Of a DNA stretch of 64,000 nucleotides, positions 42,037 through 49,477 are shown piece by piece (positions within the stretch are counted from its first letter, which is position 1; every line of letters begins with the position of its first letter). The translations under genes were made by a program, and so were the position numbers. This DNA is from Streptomyces spectabilis (GTDB taxonomy: Bacteria; Actinomycetota; Actinomycetes; Streptomycetales; Streptomycetaceae): contig NZ_CP023690.1 of NCBI RefSeq assembly GCF_008704795.1, positions 3,048,501 to 3,112,500 of the forward strand, written 5' to 3'. The notes beneath the pieces were generated by a model. That model was not told the DNA's origin. It was given only the letters and a program-made list of their open reading frames with translations, and did no database searches.

Positions 42037-42549
42037 CTACGCCGTGGCAGGCTCGCCAAGTACGTAGAGCGGCAGCCTCTTGCCCCAGGCGAGGGCTTGC
42101 GCAGCGTTGTGGATGCGCCGCACCTGATAGGCGTGGGCGAAGTAGTCCAGCCGACTCATAGGCACCCAGGCGACGGCTGCCAGCTCGCTCCTGGCTGCGT
42201 CCGGCAGGGTGACGTCTGCGGCCTCCTCGGCCGACAACTGTCCTCCATCGCAGACGAAGTTGATTCCTTCGGCGCTGGTGCCGTCCTCACTTTCGGGCAC
42301 TTGATCCACGCAGAGGTAATGCGTGATGGGCAGCGTGAGGCCGGTCTCTTCCTTCACCTCACGCACCGCAGCGTCAGCAATGTGTTCACCCTTGTGCGCG
42401 TTCCCTCCTGGGAGCTGCCACCCGAGACGCTTGTCAGCGTGCTTGCACTTTGGCTTTACCATCAGCACGTCGCCCTCTTGGTTACGGATGAAGGCAACGC
42501 ACCCGAGTCGCCTCGCGGGCTGCTCAGTCGGATCCATATCGCCGTGCAT
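42037..42549 (-). CDS. Nudix hydrolase
   Basis: 170 residues. The Nudix box GNAHKGEHIADAAVREVKEETGL fits G-x5-E-x7-R-E-U-x-E-E-x-G-U exactly, so a metal-dependent pyrophosphohydrolase is expected. A preceding WQLPGG and FIRNQEGDVLMVKPK complete the fold. The substrate (nucleotide, sugar-nucleotide or CoA derivative) is unknown. TAGGAG sits 6 nt before ATG 42549. It shares the strand with the RiPP-like genes; its role in that pathway, if any, is unclear. Confidence 0.9.
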   Translation of the reverse strand: MHGDMDPTEQPARRLGCVAFIRNQEGDVLMVKPKCKHADKRLGWQLPGGNAHKGEHIADAAVREVKEETGLTLPITHYLCVDQVPESEDGTSAEGINFVCDGGQLSAEEAADVTLPDAARSELAAVAWVPMSRLDYFAHAYQVRRIHNAAQALAWGKRLPLYVLGEPATA

Positions 42550-42581
42550 GACTTCTCCTATTTCGGTGTGCCGAGGCGGAG

Positions 42582-42701
42582 TTAGAGAGACAGGACGTAG
42601 GCGAGCGCCAAGAGCCCGAGGGCGCCGGCGAGGCAGCACACCCCGGCGATGACCGCCGTGACTCCACAGCAGCCCGGCTCAGAGCTGCGCGACTCAGTCA
42701 C
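42582..42701 (-). CDS. 39-residue single-helix membrane protein
   Basis: GTG 42701 opens a frame of 39 codons ending in TAA at 42582: a polar start (VTESRSSEPGCCG) and one membrane helix (VIAGVCCLAGALGLLALAYV). Its start lies within the last codons of the 42694-42918 gene (8-bp overlap), which suggests translational coupling; no strong ribosome binding site is seen. It is too short for homology by eye. The continuous hydrophobic stretch makes chance less likely. Confidence 0.5.
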   Translation of the reverse strand: MTESRSSEPGCCGVTAVIAGVCCLAGALGLLALAYVLSL

Positions 42702-42918
42702 CATGCGGGCCATCCAGTTCAAACCCGATGGGATCGACCTGATGGGCTTCGCCGAGCTCGTTGACCGACATGGCCGGGCTCAGATTCTCGGGTTTCGCGT
42801 CCCACTCACATCCGCCTCGCAAGGGCCGAAGCTGGACGTACGGCCCTTCGAAGCCCATGACTTCACCGGTGCGCTTCATCGTCGTGTCGAAGACAGTGCT
42901 GTGCAGTTCGGGCCTCAC
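42694..42918 (-). CDS. Small hypothetical protein
   Basis: 74 residues starting MRPELHSTVFDTTMKRTGEVMGFEGPYVQLRPL. The pattern (a short all-beta protein with WDAKPENL) is familiar from small accessory proteins in streptomycete islands, function unknown. Start and the upstream gene's stop overlap by 4 nt (42915-42918), supporting a real operon. The opposite-strand frame at 42649-43116 is judged a shadow. Confidence 0.65.
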   Translation of the reverse strand: MRPELHSTVFDTTMKRTGEVMGFEGPYVQLRPLRGGCEWDAKPENLSPAMSVNELGEAHQVDPIGFELDGPHGD

Positions 42919-43169
42919 AGCAGCCTCCTGAGCCCGCGTTCGGCGGCCTTCAAGATGTTCGGCGTGGGCTCTGTGCAGGGGCCGCGGTGGAACCAGGGCG
43001 GCCCCTGCCCCCAGACTCCACCCGCCCCTATGAGTGCCGTCAGCTCATCGACGTCCCCCGGGCCCATGACGGGCACAGCGCGAACGATCTCGTCCTGCGC
43101 ATGTCCCTCCGGGTGACCGGCCTGAGGCCTGGCGCATCTGCCTGCTTCTCCTGCACCGGTGATCTGCAT
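42915..43169 (-). CDS. Small hypothetical protein, first gene of the minus-strand island unit
   Basis: 84 residues. A Gly/Ala/Arg-rich start and the segment DEIVRAVPVMGPGDVDELTAL are followed by HRGPCTEPTPNILKAAERGLRRLL, a helical end. No family recognised. It overlaps the next gene by 4 nt and faces the HTH/TPR regulator gene across a 159-bp gap that should hold both promoters. Confidence 0.55.
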   Translation of the reverse strand: MQITGAGEAGRCARPQAGHPEGHAQDEIVRAVPVMGPGDVDELTALIGAGGVWGQGPPWFHRGPCTEPTPNILKAAERGLRRLL

Positions 43170-43328
43170 GTTCTGGACCGCCCTCGGGGATAGACGACTC
43201 CTGACAGACAGTCAATGGCCGATGCGGGCCCTGCAACAGGTGAAACCGTTGGGCTCTCCGTCGCAGCACCCCGGTGATTTTTACCTTCGGCCTGTCGCCC
43301 GTCGCTGGCAGGGCGCTACCGTCATGGG

Positions 43329-44561
43329 ATGTACGCGAACGCCAAGCTAGAGGCACGCATGGTCAAACTCGGCCTTGGCCAAGCTGAGTTAGCAAGGCTC
43401 GTCAATGCTGAGATCGAAAAGTTGACCGGCCGCCCTGGCGCTCTCGACGACGCTGACATTCGTAGATGGTTGAGAGGGAAAACGAAGTGGCCACAGGATC
43501 GCATCCGGCTTGGCGTTGAGAGGGTTCTTCAAGCTTCAGCCGTAGACCTGGGCTTCACCCCCAGAAGTAAGAAGAGCGAGGAGGACGACGTGCACCGTCG
43601 TACATTCCTCACCGCCACGGGCGGCACAGCTCTGGCGGTAGCAGCATCTAAAAAGCAGCTCAGCCTGAGTGATGTTGACCTTTTCCAGCGTCAGTACATC
43701 TGCATCCTTGAGGATGACTGGCGCGTAGGGGGCGGCCAGAAGGTCGAGAACCAAGCGGTGGAGTTGGCTCTCCGCATCCGCTCCGCCCTGACTGCAGGGA
43801 CCACTTCAAGTCAGGTACGCAAGAGGCTTCACCGTCTCGCCTCGGATGCCATGAGCTCAGCGGCCTTCGCAGCGATCGACGCCAAGTCGCATCAACGCGC
43901 CCGAGTGCATCTTGAGAAGGCCGTCACCTTCGCTGGCCTTTCAGGCGACAGTGAGACTCAGTACCACGTGTGGAACCATCTCGCCATGACGGCCTGTCAG
44001 CGAGGGGACTTCTCAGAAGGTGCCGCAGCCGCGGATGTGATGCGTTCATTGGCCATCGCGAGACGTGACCCGATCTACACCTCGCTCGGTCACATGCGCA
44101 ACGCTCGGGCCCTAGCCAAGATGAACCAACCGAGTGACACTCTCCGCTCTCTAAAGGCTGCCGAGAAGTCTTTCCACAGGGCCAGAGAAACAGAGCGTCC
44201 AACCTGGATTGCCTTCTACGATCAAAGTGAAGTGTGTGGGCTCGCGGCAAGCATCTGGTTCGCGCTGGGCCAGTATGAGCGAGCGGAGTACTTCTTCCAT
44301 CAAACACTCAGCGAGATTCGCCCTGAGATGATCCGCAATCGAGCCCTGTACATGACACACTTGGCGCTCGCCCAGGCATGCCAAGGAGAGCTGGAGCTGG
44401 CCTGTTTCACAGGTCAGACAGCATACGAAATGCTGCCGCCTGCGTACGGCTCGAAGCGGGCCACAGACATGTTGAGCAAGGTGAGGCTTTCCCTCATCTC
44501 GTCCGGATCGAAGTCCCCAGAGGTTACCGAATGGATTGAGAGGTCTCACCAATGGACCTGA
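43329..44561 (+). CDS. HTH (XRE-like) and TPR-type regulator
   Basis: 410 residues. An N-terminal HTH (GLGQAELARLVNAEIEKL, then DDADIRRWLRGKTKWP) is followed by RRTFLTATGGTALAVAA, a segment that resembles a Tat signal, and a long helical region with TPR-like repeats (HQRARVHLEKAVTFAG; LGQYERAEYFFHQTL). Such regulators control accessory and secondary-metabolite genes in Streptomyces. Codon 21 region contains TTA (43389-43391), so its translation should need the bldA tRNA. It is divergent from the island's minus-strand genes and overlaps the GNAT gene by 10 bp. Confidence 0.85.
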   Translation: MYANAKLEARMVKLGLGQAELARLVNAEIEKLTGRPGALDDADIRRWLRGKTKWPQDRIRLGVERVLQASAVDLGFTPRSKKSEEDDVHRRTFLTATGGTALAVAASKKQLSLSDVDLFQRQYICILEDDWRVGGGQKVENQAVELALRIRSALTAGTTSSQVRKRLHRLASDAMSSAAFAAIDAKSHQRARVHLEKAVTFAGLSGDSETQYHVWNHLAMTACQRGDFSEGAAAADVMRSLAIARRDPIYTSLGHMRNARALAKMNQPSDTLRSLKAAEKSFHRARETERPTWIAFYDQSEVCGLAASIWFALGQYERAEYFFHQTLSEIRPEMIRNRALYMTHLALAQACQGELELACFTGQTAYEMLPPAYGSKRATDMLSKVRLSLISSGSKSPEVTEWIERSHQWT

Positions 44562-45073
44562 AGCACTATGCACATGCTGACGCCCGGGATATCCGTACCT
44601 TGCTATTGGACATCCATGACGAGTGCTACGAAAACGAGAAAGGAGGGTTTCACTCCCGGGAGAGGTTCGCCGATTTTGTCGACGCCTGGTCCGCCAAAGA
44701 CACTTGGGCTTGCCTGATCGGATTCGAGAACGGCAAGCCCATCGGCTACGCCTACGGGGCCACTTTCAGCCCTGGTGGGTGGTGGCGGGGCGTCGACGCC
44801 CCCGACTGGCTGACTCCAGAAACAAGAGTCTTCGCCCTCTCGGAGCTGATGGTCGTACCAGAAGGGCGCGGATCTGGGTTCTCAGTCAAGATTCATGACG
44901 CACTACTACAGGCCCAGCATGCCGACTGGGTATCCCTCTTCGTCGATACGGCACACCCGAAGGTGGTTGCGCTCTACGAGAGGTGGGGGTACACCAAAGT
45001 CGCTGAATCCAGACCTTTCGATGACTCGCCCCTGTACGCCGTCATGGCCAAGAGGATGGGCCATGACACGTGA
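44552..45073 (+). CDS. GNAT family N-acetyltransferase
   Basis: 173 residues. GNAT features: ELMVVPEGRGSGFSVKIHDALL for acetyl-CoA binding, VSLFVDTAHPKVVALYERWGYTKV and a C-terminal strand LYAVMAKRM. A helical first part (RDIRTLLLDIHDECYENE) would shape the acceptor site. It starts inside the regulator gene, so the two are coupled. Self-resistance, peptide tailoring or an unrelated role are all possible. Confidence 0.85.
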   Translation: MDLKHYAHADARDIRTLLLDIHDECYENEKGGFHSRERFADFVDAWSAKDTWACLIGFENGKPIGYAYGATFSPGGWWRGVDAPDWLTPETRVFALSELMVVPEGRGSGFSVKIHDALLQAQHADWVSLFVDTAHPKVVALYERWGYTKVAESRPFDDSPLYAVMAKRMGHDT

Positions 45074-45110
45074 TTCCGCGGGCACCAGGTCAGGCGCCCC
45101 CAGCTAAGGG

Positions 45111-45515
45111 GCAGACGAGTCGGGCTGTACGCCGGGTTCTGTCGCCCGGGCGCCTCGCGGCGGCCGGGGAGACGGCCATCCATCTAGGGCCGGCGTTGCC
45201 GCCGGCCTCGTGCGGTCTACCCGCGGACTCGGGCGGGCAGCCCTCGGTCGTCCGCGCAGAAGCACCGGGGTGCTTCCTCTTGACCTTGCTCCAGGTGGGG
45301 TTTACCTAGCCGCCTGAGTCACCTCAGGCGCTGGTGGTCTCTTACACCACCGTTTCACCCTTACCCAGCAAGCTGGGCGGTCTGCTTTCTGTGGCACTGT
45401 CCCGCGGGTCACCCCGGGTGGCCGTTAGCCACCACCTTGCCCTGTGGAGCCCGGACGTTCCTCGGGAAGGGCCCCCGAAGGGGTCTTCACGCGGCCGTCC
45501 GCCCGGCTCGTCTGC
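45111..45515 (-). ncRNA. rnpB: RNase P RNA, type A
   Basis: On the minus strand the RNA begins near GCAGACGAGCCGGGC and ends near GACTCGTCTGC, which pair as helix P1. Conserved core elements are present: GAGGAACGTCCGGGCTCC near the 5' end, ACAGGGCAAGGTGGTGGC, CAGTGCCACAGAAAGCAGACC, GGTAAGGGTGAAACGGTGG, and the 3' element GACAGAACCCGGCGTACAG. It is the catalytic RNA that matures tRNA 5' ends. Exact ends are estimates. The upstream coding gene runs into its 5' part, and the lower-GC island begins just past its 3' end. Confidence 0.95.
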
Positions 45516-46411
45516 CGTGTCGACCATGGTACCCGCCGTGCGGGGCCCCGCGGCGCCGTGGCCGCCGTGGCCAGGAACGAGCCCGCCAGGATCAGGGTGA
45601 AGGCGGCCCAGAAGGAGGGGGTGAGGTGTTCGGAGAGGAAGGCGACGCCCGCGATCGCCGCCACCGCCGGGTTGACGTACGTGAAGACGACGGCCCGGGT
45701 CGGGCCCGCCTCGTGGATGAGTTCCAGGAAGACCACGAAGGCCAGGGCCGTGCAGATGACGCCCAGGCCCGCCAGGGCCGCGAGGGTCCTGGCGTCCGGG
45801 ACCTCGTCCGGCCAGGTCGCCGCCGCCGCGGGGGCGTACACGAGTGCCGCGAGGGCCAGGCACGGGGCGATCAGCTGGAGCGTGGGCACCTGCCTGAGGT
45901 GGCGGGCCACGATCAGCGGGGCCGTGGCGTAGCCGAGCGCCGTGATCAGGACCTCGGTCAGGGACCAGGCGTCGCCGCCCGCCAGCTGCGGCACGGTCAG
46001 GACGGCGACCCCCGCGAAGCCGAGCCCGAGGCCGGTGAGGCGGCGGCCGCCGAGGCGTTCGGTGTCGCCGAAGAAGCGGGCGAGGGCGGCGCCGATGATC
46101 GGCACCGCGGCGATCAGGAGGCCCGCGGTGGAGCTGGACAGGTGCCGTTCGGCGTCGGTCAGGGTCCACCAGGGGCCGAGGATCTCCACGGCCGCGAAGG
46201 CCAGCATCGGGCGCCAGTGGGCCTTCACCATGCGGGGGAGCCCGCCCTGGCGTATCGCGAAGGGCAGCAGCAGCGCGGCGCCGAGCGCGCAGCGCGTGAA
46301 CACCACCATCGACGGTGTCAGATCGCTGTCGACCGCCACCTTGATCATCAAGTACGGGATGCCCCACAGGACACCCATGAGGGAGAAGAGGAACCAGCCA
46401 CGTGCCGTCAT
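45425..46411 (-). CDS. EamA/DMT family transporter
   Basis: 328 residues, ten membrane helices. The EamA pattern is clear: LFSLMGVLWGIPYLMIKVAV at the start and a second half beginning LTEVLITALGYATAPLIVARHL. Such proteins export amino acids or metabolites. The frame continues past the last helix (FLATAATAPRG) with about 30 polar residues encoded by the 5' part of rnpB, to a stop at 45425. The AraC gene upstream on the same strand probably controls it. Confidence 0.85.
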   Translation of the reverse strand: MTARGWFLFSLMGVLWGIPYLMIKVAVDSDLTPSMVVFTRCALGAALLLPFAIRQGGLPRMVKAHWRPMLAFAAVEILGPWWTLTDAERHLSSSTAGLLIAAVPIIGAALARFFGDTERLGGRRLTGLGLGFAGVAVLTVPQLAGGDAWSLTEVLITALGYATAPLIVARHLRQVPTLQLIAPCLALAALVYAPAAAATWPDEVPDARTLAALAGLGVICTALAFVVFLELIHEAGPTRAVVFTYVNPAVAAIAGVAFLSEHLTPSFWAAFTLILAGSFLATAATAPRGPARRVPWSTRQTSRADGRVKTPSGALPEERPGSTGQGGG

Positions 46412-46488
46412 GCCCGCAGTGTGCGGAGGGCGGACGGGCGGTGTCTTGAACGTTGTTGCGGGCCCGGAGGTACGAGCGGCTCCCGGGC

Positions 46489-47388
46489 TCAGGCCGAGGG
46501 TGCGGCTCGCCGCGCGTACGCGGCGCCCGCGCGCACGCTGTCGCGGTACGCCGCCGGTGTCACCCCCAGCACCCTTCTGAACCAGCGCGTGAGATGTGCC
46601 TGGTCGGCGAAGCCCACCAGGGCCGCCACCTCCGCGGGCCTGCGCCCCGCCTCCAGGAGCGCGCGGGCCCTGGCGACCCGGTGCTGGGCCAGCCAGGCGT
46701 AGGGCGGCATCCCCATCGTCGTACGGAAGGCGCGCAGCAACTGGTAGCGGGACAGACCGGTTTCGGCCGCGAGGTCGGCGAGCGCGGGCGGCGCCTCCAG
46801 GTCGTCCGCCAGCCGGTCGCGGACCGCGAGGGCGACGGCGGCCGCGCCCGGGACCGCGTCGGGCGCCGGGCGCGCGCTGCCGTGGCGGCGGGCCAGCGTG
46901 GAGAGCAGCCAGGCGATCCGGGACTCAGCGGCGAACGCGGTCAGGGGGTCGGTGGCGCCGTCTCCGCTCAGGTCGGTGTGGGCCGCGTACAGGGCCTCCG
47001 CCAGCTGCCTGTCGTCCACGACCGCGTCCTTGAAGTGCGGCAGGTCCCCGGTCGGGTCGGCCAGCAGGTGCGGGGCCGGGTACATCGCGCGGTACGCGTA
47101 GCCGTCGCCGAGGGCGGGGCGGCCGGTGTGGGGTTCGCCGGGGGCGAGGACGACCACGGCGCCGGGGCCTATGTCGAGGCGGCCGCCCCGGTAGTCGATG
47201 ATCTCGCTGCCCGCCACGCAGACACCTACGGTGAAGTCCTCGTGGGTGTGCGGGGCGTAGCGGTGCCTGTCGAAGCGGGCGGTCAGCAGGTCCAGGGTGG
47301 TGCCGCCGCCCAGTGGCGCTCTGGTCCAGATCGCGCGTTCGCTCTCGCCGCGTTCGCTCTCGCCGCGTGGGCTTTCTGTACCGCTCAT
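46489..47388 (-). CDS. AraC family transcriptional regulator
   Basis: 299 residues. An N-terminal cupin-like sensor (RYAPHTHEDFTVGVCVAG; GAVVVLAPGEPHTG) and a C-terminal double HTH (LADLAAETGLSRYQLLRAFRTT and VAALVGFADQAHLTRWFRRVLG). It lies 77 bp upstream of the transporter gene on the same strand, a pairing known for AraC-controlled LysE/EamA exporters. The start at ATG 47388 follows a GGGGG run; two copies of the codons for RGESE sit near the N-terminus. Confidence 0.88.
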   Translation of the reverse strand: MSGTESPRGESERGESERAIWTRAPLGGGTTLDLLTARFDRHRYAPHTHEDFTVGVCVAGSEIIDYRGGRLDIGPGAVVVLAPGEPHTGRPALGDGYAYRAMYPAPHLLADPTGDLPHFKDAVVDDRQLAEALYAAHTDLSGDGATDPLTAFAAESRIAWLLSTLARRHGSARPAPDAVPGAAAVALAVRDRLADDLEAPPALADLAAETGLSRYQLLRAFRTTMGMPPYAWLAQHRVARARALLEAGRRPAEVAALVGFADQAHLTRWFRRVLGVTPAAYRDSVRAGAAYARRAAPSA

Positions 47389-47431
47389 CCCCCGTCGCCC
47401 TCCCCTGCCTGTGCTGTCCGCGTGTCTGCGA

Positions 47432-47502
47432 GTCCGTCGTGGCTGGTCGCGCCCACGCGGCGGAGCCGCATATCGACACAGCCCCGCGCCCCTTACGGGG
47501 CG
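47432..47502. repeat. 71-bp dispersed repeat, copy 1
   Basis: Begins GTCCGTCGTGGCTGGTCGCG and ends in a small hairpin CGCCCCTTACGGGGCG. It matches 52601-52670 in inverted orientation, differing by one base in the hairpin loop. The hairpin contains the TAA stop of the TetR-like gene at 47493. Confidence 0.92.
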
Positions 47503-47795
47503 AACGCCCTCACGCCCGTCTCCCATGCCTCCCCGAGGCCCACGCCCCCGGGAAAGCGGCCGTGGATCTCCAGGATGACCATGCCGTGGGCGAAGGCCCA
47601 TACGGCGCGGGCCCGGTAGGCGTCGGCGAGCGCGGCGAGGTGCTGGGCGATCAGCTCGACCGCGGCCTTGTCGGAAAAGTGCTTGTACAGCGACGGCGCC
47701 TTGATGCCGAGCCGGTCCGCGAGGGAGCGCGTGGTGAGCGCCTCGGGGCCCGCCTCCTCGACCAGGGCGCGGGCGGTCAGTCGCTGCTCAGCCAC
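47493..47795 (-). CDS. TetR regulator with apparent internal deletion
   Basis: Only 100 residues, against about 190 for the family. The HTH is normal (ARALVEEAGPEALTTRSLADRLG, then PSLYKHFSDKAAVELI). A C-terminal block like the end of WHG-type TetR domains (VWAFAHGMVILEIHGRFPGG) follows directly after LADAYRAR, so about 45-50 residues of ligand domain seem missing in frame. GGAGGGG sets the GTG 47795 start. Its stop is provided by repeat copy 1. DNA binding might persist; ligand response probably not. The operator-like repeat at 47906-47924 is likely its site. Confidence 0.75.
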   Translation of the reverse strand: MAEQRLTARALVEEAGPEALTTRSLADRLGIKAPSLYKHFSDKAAVELIAQHLAALADAYRARAVWAFAHGMVILEIHGRFPGGVGLGEAWETGVRAFAP

Positions 47796-47905
47796 GCCGG
47801 AACCCCTCCTTCGTACGCGGTCCACAGCCGAAGGCGCGATCGTACGAGATGTGGGCGAGCCAGCCGCGCAGGGCCGCGGTCGCGTCGGGGCGCCCCCTCA
47901 GAGTG

Positions 47906-47924
47906 CGGCTAACGCCGTTAGCCG
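47906..47924. promoter_or_regulatory. TetR-type operator between TetR and MerR genes
   Basis: CGGCTAAC-GCC-GTTAGCCG, perfect 8-bp arms with a 3-bp spacer, midway between the divergent TetR-like and MerR genes. Sites of this CTAACGccGTTAG form are typical of TetR regulators. Confidence 0.75.
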
Positions 47925-47929
47925 GAGGC

Positions 47930-47950
47930 TTGACCTTGCCGCAGCGTCAA
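47930..47950 (+). promoter_or_regulatory. MerR-type promoter/operator
   Basis: TTGAC-N11-GTCAA, an inverted repeat that begins with a -35-like TTGAC, lies 17 bp before the MerR start. This placement fits autoregulation of a MerR gene with a very short leader. No good -10 is seen. Confidence 0.45.
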
Positions 47951-47966
47951 CGTTTCTACTGGTGCC

Positions 47967-48785
47967 ATGCGGATCGGAGAGATCGCGGCGGCCGTCGGTC
48001 TGACGACGCGCGCCATCAGGCACTACCACCACCTCGGGCTGCTGCCCGAGCCGGTGCGGCGCCCCAACGGCTACCGCTCGTACGGCCTGCGCGAGGCCAT
48101 CGTGCTCGCGCGGATCAAGCGCCTCACCGAGCTGGGCCTCGGCCTCGACGAGGTGCGGGACGTGCTCGCGGACGACGCCGGGCGCGAGCTGACCGAGGTC
48201 CTCGCCGAGCTGGACGAGGACCTGGCCCGGCAGGAGGAGGCCATCCGGGAGCGGCGCACCCGGCTCGCCGAGCTCCTTCAGATGTCCAGGGAGGGGCTGC
48301 TGCCCGGCGACGGTCCCGTCTCGCCGGGGCTCGCCGAGCTGCTCACGCGGCTGTGCCCGGCCGACTCGGCGACCGCCGCGAAGGACCTCGAACACCTCGC
48401 CCTGTTCGACGCCGTCGCCGAGGCGGGGCTGCGCGAGCGCCTCTACGAGACGCTGCGCGAGGTCGCCGACGACCCCGGCCTCACCGCCCGTCTGCGGCAG
48501 GTGTACGCGCGCCTGGACGAGCTGGCCGACGCGCCCGTCGACGACCCCCGGGTCGCCCCGCTGGGCGAGGAGCTCGCCGGTCTCGTCCCCGACAACATCC
48601 TCGCGGTCCTCGTGGACGGGGGCGAGGACCGCGAGGAGGCCCGCACCGGGCCCGCGGCGAAGGGCGGGGCCCGCCTCGGCACCGCCTTCGGGGACGCCTT
48701 CCTCGACGACTTCGCGCCCGCCCAGGCGGCGGCCGTGCGGCACATGCTGAAGCTGCTCACCGGGACGACTCAGTGGTCGCCGTGA
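47967..48785 (+). CDS. MerR family transcriptional regulator
   Basis: 272 residues. The N-terminal winged HTH is classic: MRIGEIAAAVGLTTRAIRHYHHLGLLPEPVRRPNGYR in separate motifs, then a coiled-coil (LAELDEDLARQEEAIRERRTRL). The long C-terminal helical region (about 160 residues) could bind a ligand. No cysteine pair for metals is seen. Its stop overlaps the next gene's start (GTGA). Confidence 0.9.
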   Translation: MRIGEIAAAVGLTTRAIRHYHHLGLLPEPVRRPNGYRSYGLREAIVLARIKRLTELGLGLDEVRDVLADDAGRELTEVLAELDEDLARQEEAIRERRTRLAELLQMSREGLLPGDGPVSPGLAELLTRLCPADSATAAKDLEHLALFDAVAEAGLRERLYETLREVADDPGLTARLRQVYARLDELADAPVDDPRVAPLGEELAGLVPDNILAVLVDGGEDREEARTGPAAKGGARLGTAFGDAFLDDFAPAQAAAVRHMLKLLTGTTQWSP

Positions 48786-49477
48786 CCGGGCCGGTACGGG
48801 TGGCGCGACGGCTGCTCGCGCACGAGCTGCGAGGCCTTCGGAGCCTCGGCCTGTGGGTGGCGCGGCGGCGCCACGGGGTCGGCGCCCACGACCGCGCGGC
48901 GGCGTACACCGGGCCGCAGACCTCGACGCTCTTCGCCTTCGCCTTCCTCGCGGTGGTCGAGACGGTCGCGCTCGCCCTCGTCGTGCCGTGGCCGCTGGCG
49001 CACGCCGCGCTGCTGTTCGTCGACGCGTACACGGTGGTGCAGATCGTCGCCCTGCACGCCGCGTGCGTGACGCGGCCCCATGTGGCGGGCGCGGACGGCT
49101 CGTTGCGGGTGCGCTACGGGCAACTCCTCGACCTGCGGATCCCGGCCGCGCTCATCAGCGGCGTCCGCGTGGAGCGCCGCTACCCCGAGGGGCGGGTGCT
49201 GCGGATCGGCGACGACGGCACGGTCGACGTATGTGTCGGCAACCAGACGACGGTCACCGTCGAGCTCGCCGAACCCGTCGCGTTCGTCCGCCCGCTGGGG
49301 CGGACGGCGTACGCCCGCACGGTGCGGCTGCACGCCGACGACCCGCAGGGCCTCGTCGAGGCGCTGCGGCGCCCGCGCGTGATCGTCCGGGAGACGCGCG
49401 GGCCCGGCGGGGCGCCGGGCGCGGGCCGTCCGGCGACGGTCACGCCGGACGCGCGCGACCTCGTCACGCGGGAGTGA
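48782..49477 (+). CDS. Membrane protein of unknown function
   Basis: 231 residues. Two helices (TLFAFAFLAVVETVALALVV and ALLFVDAYTVVQIVALHAA) are followed by a beta-rich cytoplasmic part (LRVRYGQLLDLRIPAALISGVRVERRYPEG separated in strands) that recalls PH-like domains. GTG 48782 overlaps the MerR stop (GTGA); in-frame GTG 48773 is possible. It overlaps the convergent RNB gene by 14 bp. Coupling to the MerR gene suggests joint function. Confidence 0.75.
   Translation: MTGPVRVARRLLAHELRGLRSLGLWVARRRHGVGAHDRAAAYTGPQTSTLFAFAFLAVVETVALALVVPWPLAHAALLFVDAYTVVQIVALHAACVTRPHVAGADGSLRVRYGQLLDLRIPAALISGVRVERRYPEGRVLRIGDDGTVDVCVGNQTTVTVELAEPVAFVRPLGRTAYARTVRLHADDPQGLVEALRRPRVIVRETRGPGGAPGAGRPATVTPDARDLVTRE

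Noticed and set aside
42649..43116. 155-codon plus-strand frame inside the island
   Set aside because: It lies opposite two overlapping minus-strand genes with better composition and operon overlaps. No ribosome binding site is seen.
38640..45145. att-type direct repeats of the rnpB 3' end flanking the island
   Set aside because: The rnpB end (GACGAGTCGGGCTGTACG) has no recognisable copy near the left border and no integrase gene is present.
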